Positions 25,501-35,258 are shown, counted from the stretch's first letter. The stretch is DNA of 64,000 bases from Helicoverpa zea (GCF_022581195.2 NC_061460.1:10451501-10515500); one strand, 5' to 3'. The notes: generated from the sequence alone by a model not told the origin. A program made the numbers and translations.

Positions 25501-27873
25501 GTAAGACGTTATTTAAAGCATTCTCAAGCTAATTCTATTTTTGTTTGTCCTATTTTAAATAATATGACTGTTGTTTGTCACGCTTTTATGGTCTCCTGCC
25601 ACCGAATAGAATTCAAGATAGTTACAAGCTTATACTCTTAATTCATCAGCAATCAGACCACCTTCGTAAACAATTTCTATTTAAATCAACAAAAAACTTT
25701 TTTGTAATAAAAAAAATAAATGATGAGAATGTATCTCAATTTCAAGTATTAGACAGACTTTAATTATCATTCATAAGATCAAGACATTTAGGTATATACA
25801 GCTAGGTATATATGCAAAATCAATCTCAAAATCGCACTTACATTTCCTCAGGTGGTCAAGTGATATCAACGAAGTGCACAGAACTGTACCAGATCAAGAC
25901 GAAGCAGTACAGCATCCTGGGCCTGCCGGTGTGGTGGGTGTACACGTCGCCGCGGTTCGCGCTGACGCCGGGCGCCATGCCCGCCGAGTGCTGGGCCTTC
26001 CAGGGCTTCCCGGGGTATCTGGGTGAGTTGTAGCACAATTTATAGCGTAGTAAGATGACTCAGTCTTCCATATACAGGCCCACGACAAGTGCGGGTCGTG
26101 AAGTGCATGAAGGGCTGGCCCTGTGACTTGAACGGCTCGAGATGGATTGTAATGAGCAAGTTCAAGCACTCTTCTGCTTCAACCACGGCTGAACATGATA
26201 ATATTGAATATAATTTGATGATTCCCATCTTACAAAACATTCCTATAAAATGCAGAAATAAAAGCATAGTAGTTTGAGACTTCAAGGTTCAGTAATCTGT
26301 TCAACTTACTTTAAACTTTCATCTTTGTTTAACTAAGTTCTGTGCTGTATTTTTGTAATTCTGTGGTGTTAGCACCCATAACACAAGTTAATAAATAACT
26401 TACCATGGGGCTAACCGACCGTGTGTGAAAAAAGTGTCCCGACATTATTATTATTAATTTAATCATCATAATTCAGCTATCTCCCGAGATCAAGATCTTC
26501 TAGACAACTAATGAACATTAACTACTCATTTATGTTTTCTAATTTGTATGTTGTTACAGTGGTCCGCACGTACGCAATAATAGAAGTGACAGGATTCTCG
26601 TTGGAGCACATGTCGCGACTGCTCGCTGTTGAGGGCAAGATCGAGTCTGCGCCTAAAAACTTCTCCGTATACGTACGTTCAAATTTTTATTTTTATAGCA
26701 TGGCTTGCAGTTTTCTTATCAATTTTTTGGTGTTATTTGGTCATTTTTTTTTTTTTGTTACGGGATGGTGAATTTCAAAAATAGCATTGGGAACTCATTA
26801 CTCTATTGTACATTTTGAAGTCAACAATTATTCTATTTCACGCAGTTTTAAGTGTTTCTCATTAACACTATATTTTAAGAGGGTAAAAAAGTTCTGTTTA
26901 TCGCAAAATAAATGAGACTAAATTCTATGTATGGAATAATTTGACTCGTTATCCTTGTCTTGTTCATATGGTTTTGTAAAATAATACGTAGTTACTATTC
27001 ATCTTGTTACTTGTTGTTGATATTTATTTCCTCATTATCATCACATACAGAGCATGCGTTTATTAAGAGTTTGCTAATCATTTGCATATTTTAACACATT
27101 TCTCCTGCTATGTGCTCAATTTAATTTCATATTTATAACACTTTCATGCTTTTTATACTTCGTGTTTAATCATCATCCTCCGAGCCTTTTTCCCAATCAT
27201 GTTGGGGTCGGCTTCCATTCTAACCGGATTCAGCTGAGTACCAGTGCTTTACAAGAAGCGACTGCCTATCTGACCTCCTCAACCCAGTTACCCGGGCAAC
27301 GTATACTTTGTGTTTAATGTGTGAAATTAATATTATTATGGTGTGCTGGGCTTAGTTTCTCATTAATATAAGTTTCACATTCATGTTTTCTCACATTTAA
27401 ACCTTCATACTCTGCCTGTGTCTTGATCTTATTTTGTGTGTCTAATTTAACTGCATTTTAAGCACCAAGGTAAGTGTGAATATACATCATTCATTCACAT
27501 TTATTCAATCTCATTTTCATCTAAGAGAAACCTGTATAGTTCAATTTTACCTGCTAACACTAAAACACATCACCATTTGTGACATGTCTTTCAGGGTCTC
27601 CACGGCGAAATGGACCCAGAACCGCATCTATTCGGGGACTACCAGTACAACAATAACGGCACTGCCATACAGTACTTCCCCGTGCAATACCCCAAAACAA
27701 CAGACATCGGGGGAGTCAAGTACCCAGTCGCCTACGACATTATAGAGCTGAGGGTCGAAAGCAACCACGGCAACCCAACTTACACGTGCGTCTACAGATT
27801 CAGGGTACACGGCAACCCACTGTCTGACATCCGCAGGGCAACGGAAGACAGTATAAAGGACAGCGAAACGTAG
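7425..27873 (+). CDS. koi: SUN-domain nuclear envelope protein (klaroid/SUN1-2 family), spliced gene
   Basis: This is a multi-exon gene for an inner-nuclear-membrane LINC-complex protein, which in this family binds KASH peptides across the perinuclear space and links the lamina to the cytoskeleton. Coding exons: 7425-7537, 13769-13927, 15707-15771 (alternative start), 16966-17170, 18222-18417, 19392-19498, 19906-20032, 24895-25500, 25852-26022, 26560-26672, 27595-27873, plus the alternative end 20473-20807. All phases agree. From ATG 15707 to TAG 27873 the spliced CDS is 1869 nt (622 aa). From 7425 it gives 691 codons with the N-terminus missing. Protein order: Ser/Thr-rich nucleoplasmic part, hydrophobic segments, a strong TM (WWPWLLLLLLPAVAYG), a luminal coiled coil, and a C-terminal SUN domain with ISTKC, AECWAFQG, SAPKNFSVY and YTCVYRFRVHG. 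The family is certain. Orthology to koi rather than another SUN paralogue is inferred. Confidence 0.9.
7722..10422 (+). mobile_element. hAT transposon, full length, 2701 bp
   Basis: The element begins CAGTGGCGGCTG and ends with the inverted copy CAGCCGCCACTG, flanked on both sides by the exact 8-bp duplication GTCCGACT (7714-7721 and 10423-10430). Terminal similarity continues imperfectly past 12 bp (GTGCAC and CTGGTGGT-like stretches). It carries one broken transposase gene and sits in a SUN gene intron in the sense orientation. An 8-bp duplication plus a CAGTGGCGG end is diagnostic of the hAT superfamily. Confidence 0.95.
8268..10335 (+). pseudogene. hAT transposase (ZMYM/TTF-type), frameshifted
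   Basis: Two overlapping frames, 8268-9107 (279 aa) and 9061-10335 (424 aa), together make one transposase of about 690 aa. Frame 1 has a TTF-type zinc finger (Cys60, Cys62, Cys70, Cys73, then a His pair near 100-106), a DUF4371-like region and the first catalytic Asp in QADETTDVS (Asp241). Frame 2 continues with HTAEGLSS, the second Asp in CYDGAAVMSGN (Asp42), HCYAHQLNLI and a C-terminal hAT dimerisation domain around TSVESERCFSTLKRIKTFLR. The frames switch at about 9065-9100, where homologous proteins run on without a break, so a small indel has inactivated the gene. The ends and target duplication are intact, so the element could still be moved in trans. Confidence 0.9.
10431..12744. other. 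SUN intron sequence with a retroposon tail
   Basis: AT-rich intron with no coding signal. At 11514-11625 lies a retroposon 3' part: TATAAAGTCTGAAATCACCAA near 11517, then GGCCTGTGCCCAGCAGTGGG at 11591-11610. The same two blocks recur at 14699-14783. Confidence 0.55.
12745..12975. mobile_element. Foldback MITE, 231 bp, derived from the 968-bp element family
   Basis: Both ends carry the same 60-bp inverted arm (TATAGTTCGGCCATTCAGAG ... GACGACGTAA), and the unique middle matches 23049-23175 of the 968-bp element at 22253-23220. Both ends derive from the one (GTTCGG) end of that element, so this is a hairpin derivative with the other (CTTCGG) end lost. TATA flanks both termini, consistent with a TA or TATA target. 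Confidence 0.85.
13769..13927 (+). CDS. koi: SUN gene coding exon (long isoform)
   Basis: The acceptor TTTTAATTCCAG and donor GTAAG bound a 159-bp exon that enters in phase 2 (CG|A, Arg) and leaves in phase 2 (AA|C, Asn). It encodes a Ser-rich stretch then a more conserved-looking segment, HLPSRLYKMAREYW, leading into the common exon at 16966. Confidence 0.8.
13928..15706. other. SUN intron, AT-rich, ahead of the internal promoter
   Basis: A retroposon tail (14693-14783: CTGGGCTATAAAGTCTGAAATCACC, then CCCAGCAGTG and GATGATGATGA) is the only recognised item. The last 150 bp before 15707 probably include the transcription start for the short isoform: the block at 15565-15635 (GTCAACTG repeats, CCAGCTGGCTGG) is less AT-rich than its surroundings. 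Confidence 0.5.
15707..15771 (+). CDS. koi: SUN gene alternative first coding exon (short isoform start)
   Basis: ATG in good context (AAAATGG) opens a 21-codon exon (MAKIVTHTEVETVENVLTF...) ending in donor GTAGGT in phase 2, the same phase as the end of 13769-13927. Splicing to 16966 gives AG|C (Ser). No acceptor is visible just upstream, so it looks like a transcript-initiating exon. With the downstream exons it forms a complete 1869-nt CDS. Confidence 0.75.
16966..17170 (+). CDS. koi: SUN gene common nucleoplasmic exon
   Basis: The acceptor TTTTCTTTCCAG and donor GTGAGT bound a 205-bp exon. It accepts phase 2 from either upstream start and leaves in phase 0. It encodes YPKTDYTYSHLSKDRVELAP, then a basic Ser-rich part (MSRRSLSQFRV) and SVRRRYT. 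The basic tail suits lamin/chromatin-facing sequence. Confidence 0.85.
17270..17432 (-). repeat. SINE/retroposon fragment (GGGCCC/TGTTTGAAA family)
   Basis: The reverse complement shares several blocks with 57665-57825 and 63345-63425: GTGAGGGAGTGTCAG, GACTAAAA, TTATGTACCAG, and an equivalent of CTCTTTCGAACAATCTCGCA. This is one interspersed family in both orientations. Confidence 0.55.
18222..18417 (+). CDS. koi: SUN gene exon, first membrane-proximal segment
   Basis: The strong acceptor TTTTTCTCCCCCCAG and donor GTAATA bound a 196-bp exon, phase 0 in and phase 1 out. It encodes an acidic start (SIDSSDDETSYPHH) and a hydrophobic run, QRWWITRLLISIVTSITT, possibly membrane-associated. The last 157 bp are duplicated at 18641-18797. 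Confidence 0.85.
18455..18537 (-). repeat. SINE body fragment inside the duplicated exon region
   Basis: It matches 4999-5081 of the SINE at 4848-5155 (GAGATCAGGCGCAGGACCGA, then a block ending CACCAACTTCCAGGC). It sits between the two exon copies. Confidence 0.75.
18545..18600 (+). repeat. Third, partial copy of the exon end and donor
   Basis: TATCCTTATACTGATCGGAG then AAAGGTAGTAAATAG repeats the last 20-25 bp of the exon plus the start of its intron. With the two longer copies, this region has three tandem copies of the exon-intron border. Confidence 0.75.
18620..18797 (+). CDS. koi: Duplicated copy of the 18222-18417 exon, possible mutually exclusive exon
   Basis: From 18641 to 18797 the sequence matches 18261-18417 with about 8 substitutions, no indel, an open frame and the same donor (AAG|GTAAAT). 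Protein changes are few (His to Tyr, Thr-Ser to Ile-Thr). The 5' part differs: the natural-looking acceptor at 18610 (TTACAG) is followed at once by an in-frame TAA, and only a weak AG at 18618-18619 gives an open phase-0 exon. Joining both copies would shift frame and stop early, so the copies could only be exclusive. It may instead be a dead duplicate. Confidence 0.4.
18839..19012 (+). repeat. Interspersed repeat, copy 1
   Basis: It shares long blocks with the reverse complement of 27178-27302: GGTTGCCCGGGTAACTGGGT, TGAGGAGGT.AGATAGGCAGT, and a stretch around TACTCAGCTG. It is a dispersed lepidopteran retroposon-type repeat, inside a SUN intron. Confidence 0.7.
19392..19498 (+). CDS. koi: SUN gene exon
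   Basis: The acceptor TTGTTCCACAG and donor GTTAGT bound a 107-bp exon, phase 1 in and phase 0 out. It encodes a hydrophobic stretch (AVATPFYWIYTMIKSVV) followed by a Thr run (TTTTTTIT). Confidence 0.8.
19906..20032 (+). CDS. koi: SUN gene transmembrane exon
   Basis: The acceptor CCTCCACAG and donor GTAAGT bound a 127-bp exon, phase 0 in and phase 1 out. A basic cluster (KNKTAAKRR) precedes a strong transmembrane segment, WWPWLLLLLLPAVAYG, so the N-terminus faces the nucleoplasm. The trailing single base (T) can be completed by either 20473 (CA, Ser) or 24895 (AT, Tyr), so alternative splicing is frame-neutral here. Confidence 0.88.
20473..20807 (+). CDS. koi: SUN gene alternative terminal exon lacking the SUN domain
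   Basis: The acceptor ATTCCTTACAG fits the phase-1 donor at 20032. The frame then stays open for 111 codons to TGA at 20805-20807. It encodes a luminal tail beginning SHYTYENWERIAMPNFTDF, with repeated PKLSLPNISLPSF- and LPNIKMSDINITLP-like turns and a Cys-containing C-terminus. AATAAA at 21241 would end the transcript. Joined to ATG 15707 it gives 1035 nt (344 aa). No internal donor giving an open link to 24895 was found, so it reads as a 3' terminal exon. Transcript evidence is needed to rule out an unrelated open frame. Confidence 0.7.
21241..21246 (+). terminator. Poly(A) signal of the short, SUN-less transcript
   Basis: AATAAA lies 434 nt after the TGA at 20807, a normal 3' UTR length. 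It is preceded by AT-rich sequence with no competing perfect signal nearby. Confidence 0.45.
21878..22085. mobile_element. Degenerate short MITE
   Basis: GTTAGACC at 21878 and GGTCTAAC at 22078 are inverted, and inner blocks also pair imperfectly (AATGCTAGCTGC.. with ..GCAGCTAGCTTT; CGACCGCAC with GTGCGGCCG). The size is about 208 bp. No clear target duplication was seen. Confidence 0.45.
22253..23220 (+). mobile_element. 968-bp terminal-inverted-repeat transposon, copy B
   Basis: The left end TATACTTCGGCCGTTCAGAG and the inverted right end TATAGTTCGGCCATTCAGAG share the 5' part of the arm, then diverge. TATA is present at both termini (TA or TATA target). A copy of identical length lies inverted at 39051-40018 and looks nearly identical throughout. 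On the minus strand 22523-22771 stays open for 82 codons and ends in an acidic Ser-rich tail (GEDDDEDTTSSSKSESD, stop), possibly the 3' end of a lost transposase. The superfamily is not identified. Confidence 0.85.
23221..24894. other. SUN intron, AT-rich, nothing recognised
   Basis: Long AT-rich intron upstream of the coiled-coil exon. No repeat boundary or coding frame could be supported. The two short blocks at 24685 and 24845 resembling each other (GGGAAGGA.AGAGG) are noted only. Confidence 0.5.
24895..25500 (+). CDS. koi: SUN gene luminal coiled-coil exon
   Basis: The acceptor TCTTCCTTTCAG and donor GTAAGA bound a 606-bp exon, phase 1 in and phase 1 out. It starts YYNYAEKTVPPEEL and encodes about 200 luminal residues rich in Glu, Lys, Arg, Leu and Ile with heptad-like spacing (trimerising coiled coil in this family). 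It ends DKTGLVDYALESAG, the lead-in to the SUN domain (mammalian proteins have a similar DFALES-type motif). Confidence 0.92.
25852..26022 (+). CDS. koi: SUN gene SUN-domain exon 1
   Basis: The acceptor ATTTCCTCAG and donor GTGAGT bound a 171-bp exon, phase 1 to 1. It carries ISTKCTELY (the Cys matches the position that bonds to KASH peptides in SUN2, by family knowledge), YSILGLPVWWVYTSPRFAL and AECWAFQGFPGYL. The codons here are GC-rich compared with the introns. Confidence 0.93.
26560..26672 (+). CDS. koi: SUN gene SUN-domain exon 2
   Basis: The acceptor TTGTTACAG and donor GTACGT bound a 113-bp exon, phase 1 to 0. It encodes VVRTYAIIEVTGFSLEHMSR and ends ESAPKNFSVY, a hallmark SUN-domain segment. 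Confidence 0.92.
27178..27302 (-). repeat. Interspersed repeat, copy 2 (inverted relative to 18839-19012)
   Basis: Shared blocks include CAGCTGAGTACCAGTG, ACTGCCTATCTGACCTCCTC and ACCCAGTTACCCGGGCAACG. It lies in the last SUN intron, 8.3 kb from the opposite-strand copy. Confidence 0.7.
27595..27873 (+). CDS. koi: SUN gene last coding exon
   Basis: The acceptor GTCTTTCAG opens a phase-0 exon of 92 codons and TAG. It carries LFGDYQYNNNGTAIQYFPVQ and VAYDIIELRVESNHGNPTYT followed by CVYRFRVHGNP, the C-terminal SUN core. A 12-residue charged tail (ATEDSIKDSET region) follows. AATAAA occurs 6 nt after the stop, and stronger candidates lie at 29375 and 29418. Confidence 0.93.
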   Translation, partial: GLHGEMDPEPHLFGDYQYNNNGTAIQYFPVQYPKTTDIGGVKYPVAYDIIELRVESNHGNPTYTCVYRFRVHGNPLSDIRRATEDSIKDSET

Positions 27874-29423
27874 CACACAATAAAACATTTTCTAAAGGAA
27901 TTGAGATGTCACGGAATTGAACTGTGTGACTTGTGAAACCAGTGGTAACGTCCAAACAAATTGTGTTCAATAATGAGGATAGTAATCATTCCTAGGCATA
28001 TTCAGTGTAGTGTAAAGTGGCCTTATATTTAAAATTCTTAATATTGATAGTACAAAAACTGTTGGTGACTTTTAAAGATGTTCTAAGTTTCTGAGCGCTT
28101 AGCTTGACCAGTGAAGTGACGTCAATGAAATCTCTGATACCGCACAAGCCCGTTATACGCTTAGTTGTTCTGAATACTTTTTAACTGTATTTATATGTAG
28201 ATTTTAATGTATTTTAAGGTTTTTTTTTTTTGTAAAATTAAGGTTTTATTTTAATAATTAGTTTATAATTGAAGCTGTTGGATTAGAAACGCAGTGTGAT
28301 GTTTCAAATATTTAACTATTGAAACCTAATATTCTTTAACATTGATTAACTCTTACAAAAGACAGAGCATAACCTGAATACTGTTGCTTACTGTTATTCA
28401 TGATTTGTTACCACATAGATGAAATTAAGAGTTTAAAATATATTTTAATGTCCATTGTTATAAAAAGGGGAACACAACAACTTGGTAGCTACTAGTATTA
28501 AATACTTATTTAATCAGTTATTAATTCATACGTCGTTTCTAAATCAAAGTAATTTTATCGAGTAATAGGTTTAGTGAAGGAGCTAGTCCCGTTAGATTTT
28601 AATAAATTTTATGCCAATATAAATTTTAAGTGTTTACGGTTTGTCTCAAAATCTAATATAACCAGTAAGAATATAACACCCAGCATCATGTTTGAGAATC
28701 TTATTAGAAGTTAGGTTTAGTATGTAAATACTTAAGTAGCACAGCTTGTTAATGATTTGTATGGCCCTATTATTTAGTGTTGTGTAATGCGCAATTCTAG
28801 CGCCCGCGGCCACAGGTGTGACCACGGCAGAAGGCATTGTTAGTTTTTAAACGGTAAAAAAATGCCGTTATTTTTAAACTTGAGTAGTCTTCTTATTATT
28901 TTCTCTTCTAAAGTTTCTAGTACAATAGTCCAATCAGACTCTTTAAATGAACTTCTATTGAGCTATGTGCTGTTATTCTTTATTTATATATTTAACTTTA
29001 AATTAGTAATAATAGGGCAACAAATTCACCTCTGTATCTCTCTCCTGCTAGCTCGTAATCATTTCGAATGAATGCTTCGAAAAGTAAGACTTAAGTACCC
29101 CACAGACGCCACTGTTTTTAATGTTGAATTAGGTTTATGTAGTTTAAAGTTACCACTAACAATAATCTTTGTCGTAAAACGTTACGCGGTCTTGACATAT
29201 TCGGCAAGCAATGTTGTACCAAAAATATTTTTTAATGAACAATCATGTCAATTAAATCGGAGTTATATTTTTCTATACATCAATACCTTCTTGCAAGCTT
29301 TTATTTTTATTTGAAGAAAACGCTTATGTTTAAGTCTCTTTAATATTAACTAATTGAGTACAACGCTGATTCGAAATAAATAAAGATATCTGTACAAAGT
29401 TTAATGTAATGAATGACAATAAA
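27874..29423 (+). other. SUN gene 3' UTR candidate region
   Basis: AT-rich sequence after the stop codon with AATAAA at 27879-27884, 29375-29380 and 29418-29423. No other gene is visible. The UTR length cannot be fixed. Confidence 0.5.
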
Positions 29424-29697
29424 CTTGGCGACTGCACCTTTGCACCTAACGCTAGACCGATGATATTTTATGAATTTTGACACAGTTTTATCTCGTTATT
29501 TTTTAATGTTTTTAACTAACCGATACTTACTGCTAATTATGTGGAATATTTGTGATGTTCGAAATAAAAGTCGTATGATAATACTGAAGTTTTATGCACC
29601 TCCCATTCCTCTGACATTTCACTTCGATATATTTTACCCGTCCAAAATGTCTACATTTTGGACAAAATGTGGCTGCAATGTTGTCAAAAAGTTGCCC

Positions 29698-30073
29698 GGG
29701 GCCCGATTCTCCTAATTTTACTTAAGCGGCACACGTTTCACATTCGACTGCGATCCAATCACGACTCGATTACGATTGAAGCGTATGTGGCATTCCGCTA
29801 TTTTTTCTTTGAAATAAACGTTTTTATTATTTTCTGTCATTCAATAATGAATCATTTTGTCTGCAAATGATTTACGATTGCAATATGATTGTAGAGCCAA
29901 CTACCATATAGACCAAAATCACCAAAATAGCAGACCAATCGAATGTCGTTGGAATACGATTGCTCTTATATTAGTAGCAGAATGCCCGATATGGTTAAAT
30001 CTGCTATTGCGATCATATTGCGATTCGATTTCTATTCAGTTTTGACATTATTAACTTAGGAGAATCGGGCCCC
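29698..30073. mobile_element. 376-bp MITE with GGGGCCCGATTCTCCTAA ends
   Basis: GGGGCCCGATTCTCCTAA starts at 29698 and its reverse complement ends at 30073. The inside is AT-rich with repeated CGATT/GATTG motifs (ACGACTCGATTACGATTG and similar) and no coding frame. No unambiguous target duplication was found because the ends are themselves palindromic. Confidence 0.75.
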
Positions 30074-30558
30074 TGGCCGTTACAAAAATATTTTAAGGGC
30101 ACTGACGTCCGAGCCCGAGCAATCTATGGCTGAGCCAGTTGTTGCAGTAGGATCGCTGAACCGAAAATGCCTGTTGAACCTACTCAGGTGTTTTTAAATG
30201 CATAGCAAGACCTATTTTTACATACCGTATGAACTCTCACAAGAGTTCTTGAAATATTTTTATTAAAACTTACAACTGTCCGACCGAGGGCCAATGACTA
30301 ACATTACCTACTATCGTATATGGAGCCGTTTTATCGACAATTGTATTTAAAAGTATGACTCAAACTGTTCTTGATCTTGCTTGACCTATACTCGGCTATC
30401 TTACTGCCGTCTATCAATGCTATGAATACAACTAATCCGTTCCAGTTAAGAATTACAAATCAATTCCAACGAAAACAAAGCAATTCAACCGTTGCGTGAT
30501 AGCTAGCGTCATTAGTGTGCGAATTGTTACCGTACCCACCAACATTCTTTTATTAAAT

Positions 30559-31413
30559 CAGTGGTTCTTAACCGGTGGTCCGCGGACCACTGGTGGTCCC
30601 TGGAGGCATTCCAAGTGGTCCGCGAAGCTTAGCTTCGCGACGTTGCTATACGTTATCTAACTAAATTTTTATCGACTTATAATTGCGAGCGGGGGTTTTT
30701 GCATGGACATATATCGGGTTTGTCGTACCTAGTCCCCCCATTCATAAAAATGTATGTTTGGGCTACATTTTACGTAATTTTGGTTTTGAGTCTTATAAAA
30801 TAATTAAAATTTCGCGCTCGCTTCGCTCGAGTATTCAGAAACAGTACGTCCTTGTTTTTGCATTTGTCAACAAACAAAAAGTTAAGTACGCTTGGGCTAA
30901 ATTTTACGTAATATTTGGTTGAAGTCCGATAAAAATTTCGCGCTCGCTTCGCTCGCGTATTTAGAAACTATATGCCGTTATTTTGCCATTTGTCAACAAA
31001 CAAAAAGTTAAGTACGTTTGGGCTAAATTTTACGTAATATTTGGCTTAAGTCCAATAAAATTTCGCGCTCGCTTCGCTCGCGTATTCAGAAACTATATTT
31101 TGGCCCTTATTTTTGCGTTTGTCAACAAACAAAACGTTAAGTACGTTTGGCCTACATTTTACGTAATATTTGGTTTAACTCCGATAAAAATTTCTACACT
31201 ACTACACAGGCAACTCTTTCTTTATTTGCATTTGCTTACCTACACAACTGCTGACATGCGTTTAGCTTTGTGTAGAACTGACCCAAAAATTCAGTTTTTT
31301 TTTATTAATAATAAAGAAATGAGTGCTAATTTAGATAAACCGAAGAGGTGGTCCCCGGCAAGGCAAACTTTAGTTAAAGTGGTCCCTCATGTCAAAAAGG
31401 TTAAGAACCACTG
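30559..31413. mobile_element. Non-autonomous hAT element, 855 bp
   Basis: The terminal inverted repeat CAGTGGTTCTTAACC is at both ends, with an exact 8-bp target duplication TATTAAAT at 30551-30558 and 31414-31421. The interior holds three roughly 125-bp tandem units, each opening with the partly palindromic CGCTCGCTTCGCTCG (near 30814, 30939 and 31064) and including CAACAAACAAAAAGTTAAGT. A frame of 148 codons (30983-31429) follows the repeats but shows no domain. No transposase is present. Confidence 0.92.
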
Positions 31414-31917
31414 TATTAAATGCTCGTAGAAAGAGGTGATTGATTTATCAAAGGGTAAGCTTAGTTAGGTAGGTACTTAATCTTACTCAGAAATGTAAAA
31501 TGGCTCCGTTGGTAATCATAAATTGGCCTCCGGTGGGGACGTGTGTAAACTACATACCTGCGCTGCCAGTGCAAAATTTATTCCAGCAGATTCATAGGTG
31601 CATGATACACTAACTTCATTTAGGTACACACCCCCTGCAACGGTATCTAATTACGTAGGTACCTGCTAATTCGTTCAAATTAGCGTCGTACATCTGTTAT
31701 CACCGCGAAAATCTGCAATCACATAAAAAACTAGTGGCTTAGTGACGAATAAGGAAGCAGAAATATGTACAGTTGCTAACTTCATTATCTATCAGCCTTT
31801 TGATCGTCTCACTTCTGGTCACGGGCCTCACACAGAGATAGAAGTTGTCTGCTAACTTATCACCAACAAAACCTTTTTCCCAAATCGACTAATAACGTGC
31901 ATAGTTTTCAACAGTAT

Positions 31918-32006
31918 GTAGTAAACGTAGAATTGAAGATCCTTCAAGACTTATTTATTGAAATAAGCTTGCAATAAAAATAAGTCTTCAATTCTATGTT
32001 TACTAC
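31918..32006. repeat. Small imperfect inverted repeat
   Basis: GTAGTAAACGTAGAATTGAAG at 31918-31938 pairs with 31986-32006, with one mismatch. Inner AAGACTTATTT and AAATAAGTCTT also pair. The result is a hairpin of about 90 nt. It may be a MITE remnant. Confidence 0.55.
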
Positions 32007-32399
32007 TACACGACCAAACTCAGATGAAACTTAACTCCTAATCATTACTCACTACGAAGACGGACTTATCTTTCAAAGTTCTGTGCAATAATGCTATGTG
32101 GTACCTATCAAAAATGATAGTGGAAGCCTATGGTTGATGAGAGATCTTAGCATTCCACTGCATTTTATGGTTGTGTGTATGTATGTCGAGTATCTATTTC
32201 TGTGAGGCAGCATCCCTACAGCGTGTAAGATAAATAAACATGGCTGCAGTATTGCGGCCAGCTATTTCTGATCAAGTTCGTTCTATTTTCGTACATGGGT
32301 CAATGTCGGTCGTTGCGCTTTGATACCATTACGTTTTGTATCGTATTTACAATGGAAATGTATGTGTAAGGTGAATGAAAGAAAAGACAGGAAAATTTT

Positions 32400-32712
32400 T
32401 CAGATTTTTTTTTGTATTTTCATCATTTTTTATAATTTATAAATGACCTAGTAAGAAAGTAGTCTTATCCGTTTCAGCACATACAATCATCATTCATGAG
32501 ATTACAAAAGATCCTTTGGCGAGTGCAGTACCGAGGCCGGCGGTCGTAGCGCGCCCGCGGCGCCGCGCTCCGTCCTGCCGTCACTATTACGATTTAATTA
32601 CAATAATATCTTACGTACAATTAAATTAACGGAGATTACAAGCCTGAATTGAGCAGCCGGCCGCGGGACCGGCCGGGCCGCGGGCTGCTGTCGGCAGCGT
32701 GTCGCGGCTCGC
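32400..32712 (-). other. 3' UTR region of actin gene 1
   Basis: This is the downstream flank of the minus-strand actin stop codon. It contains a GC-rich part (32520-32580, 32655-32700) unlike the actin gene 2 UTR, and an ATTAAA candidate at about 32592. No clean AATAAA was seen on the minus strand, so the end is uncertain. Confidence 0.45.
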
Positions 32713-33941
<1,229 letters not shown>

Positions 33942-34505
33942 CTGAAATTAACAAAATTAAAAATAAGTTTCACTTAGTACGACTGAGGAATTAGAACTAA
34001 GTACCTAAGTAACAACTAAAGTAAGGCAGGCTAAGGATTCGATCCGATCGCAACCATTTATGTAGTCTGTGGGTAGAAGACCCACACGCAACCATCACGG
34101 GACAATGATAAGTGGGCGTCGATGTCGCAAATTGAAACCAAATAAGGCTAGATATAAAAGGCTGGCTGTAGGCATGGTGGAAAAAACGTGGCACATGACG
34201 CGGCATCACATTTCACAAAGTCGGGGCTCCGCTCTTACCGACCGAGAAAGTCGTTCACAAGATGAGTTACTTTCTAATTGGATTGATGTTCGCTCAAGTT
34301 CAGATATTGCTAAGTGTAAGTTGGAGCCCCGAGTCCCGACCACGCCCTACCGCAACCGGCTATCCCAGACTCCCGGCCGGCGTCACGCGGCCCAACCCTA
34401 GCGACGTGTCACTGACCCGCACACACTAATGGGATTGCACTTTTTCTCACGCCACTATAATATCACTAAACATCACAAAATTAAGGCACATCTGTATCAA
34501 CTTAC

Positions 34506-34600
34506 TTTTAATTAAATAGTCCTAATAAATAAATAAATTAAGTTGCTATTGCACAGCCTCGGTAAATGCTGCACAACACCACTGCTCGAGCTCACTTCGT
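34506..34600 (-). other. Noncoding leader exon, proximal, actin gene 1
   Basis: The donor AAAA|GTAAGTTG at 34505 lies about 125 bp downstream of the TATA box, which would give a leader of about 95 nt from a start near 34600, then a leader intron of about 560 bp to the acceptor at 33942. A leader intron is known for moth A3 actins. The exact start is inferred. Confidence 0.65.
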
Positions 34601-34628
34601 GGAATGTCGGCGAGCGCGGCAGGCAGAG

Positions 34629-34733
34629 TATATAAATGAGGCTGGTTATCGGGGCGCCCCTACCCCGCCGCGGCGACTTCTCCACCAATCGCACAGTACG
34701 GCACAATACGTGAGTTTTCGTGGCCATATATGG
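34629..34733 (-). promoter_or_regulatory. Proximal promoter of actin gene 1 (CArG, CCAAT, TATA)
   Basis: CArG box CCATATATGG at 34724-34733 (SRF-type element), CCAAT at 34685-34689 (plus-strand sense) and TATATA at 34629-34634. Distances are 90 bp CArG to TATA and 51 bp CCAAT to TATA, the same as in gene 2. Confidence 0.8.
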
Positions 34734-35258
34734 TATTCCGCGGCAGGAGCCTGCGCGCGCCGCCCTCGCCCCTCGCCCCCGCCTCTGATAGCGCGCCGCT
34801 TGATAACGACGAGATCCCACCCGGCGCTCACATTGAACATTTAGCGATCAGACGGACGCTTCAGACAGTAATGCACTGTTTCACTTACTTAATAAATAGA
34901 TGATAACGAAAGTTCAATGCTTATTGGCACATTTCCAAAAAGACAGCTGTGCTCTCCGCGCGCCGCGGATGCAGATAGCAAGTGGCGCTTATCTGCAAGT
35001 GTGCATCACAGCATCGTGGTGCACACTCGTCAACCTCACAGTTGACACTTACAATTTGATTTGACAAATACATACTATTATTCTATCTAAGCATTTACTA
35101 CATTAAATAATTTTGCACAGTGAGGAGATAACCTCCAACGTTTCCATCAAATAGCATTAAATTATATAAAACTTGCCTTTTTGGAAACATGACATAAATA
35201 CATAGCGTACTTAGTTTATAAAACCAGTCAGTAAATATATTAAAAAGCGTTTACTTAC

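Noticed and set aside
26079..26169. Second acceptor (TATACAG) and open stretch after the first SUN exon
   Set aside because: The residues do not match the SUN domain, whereas the exon at 26560 continues it exactly. No usable donor follows in frame.
27879..27884. AATAAA 6 nt after the SUN stop as the main poly(A) signal
   Set aside because: It is too close to the stop for an ordinary 3' UTR. Signals at 29375 and 29418 are as good, so it is listed only as one option.
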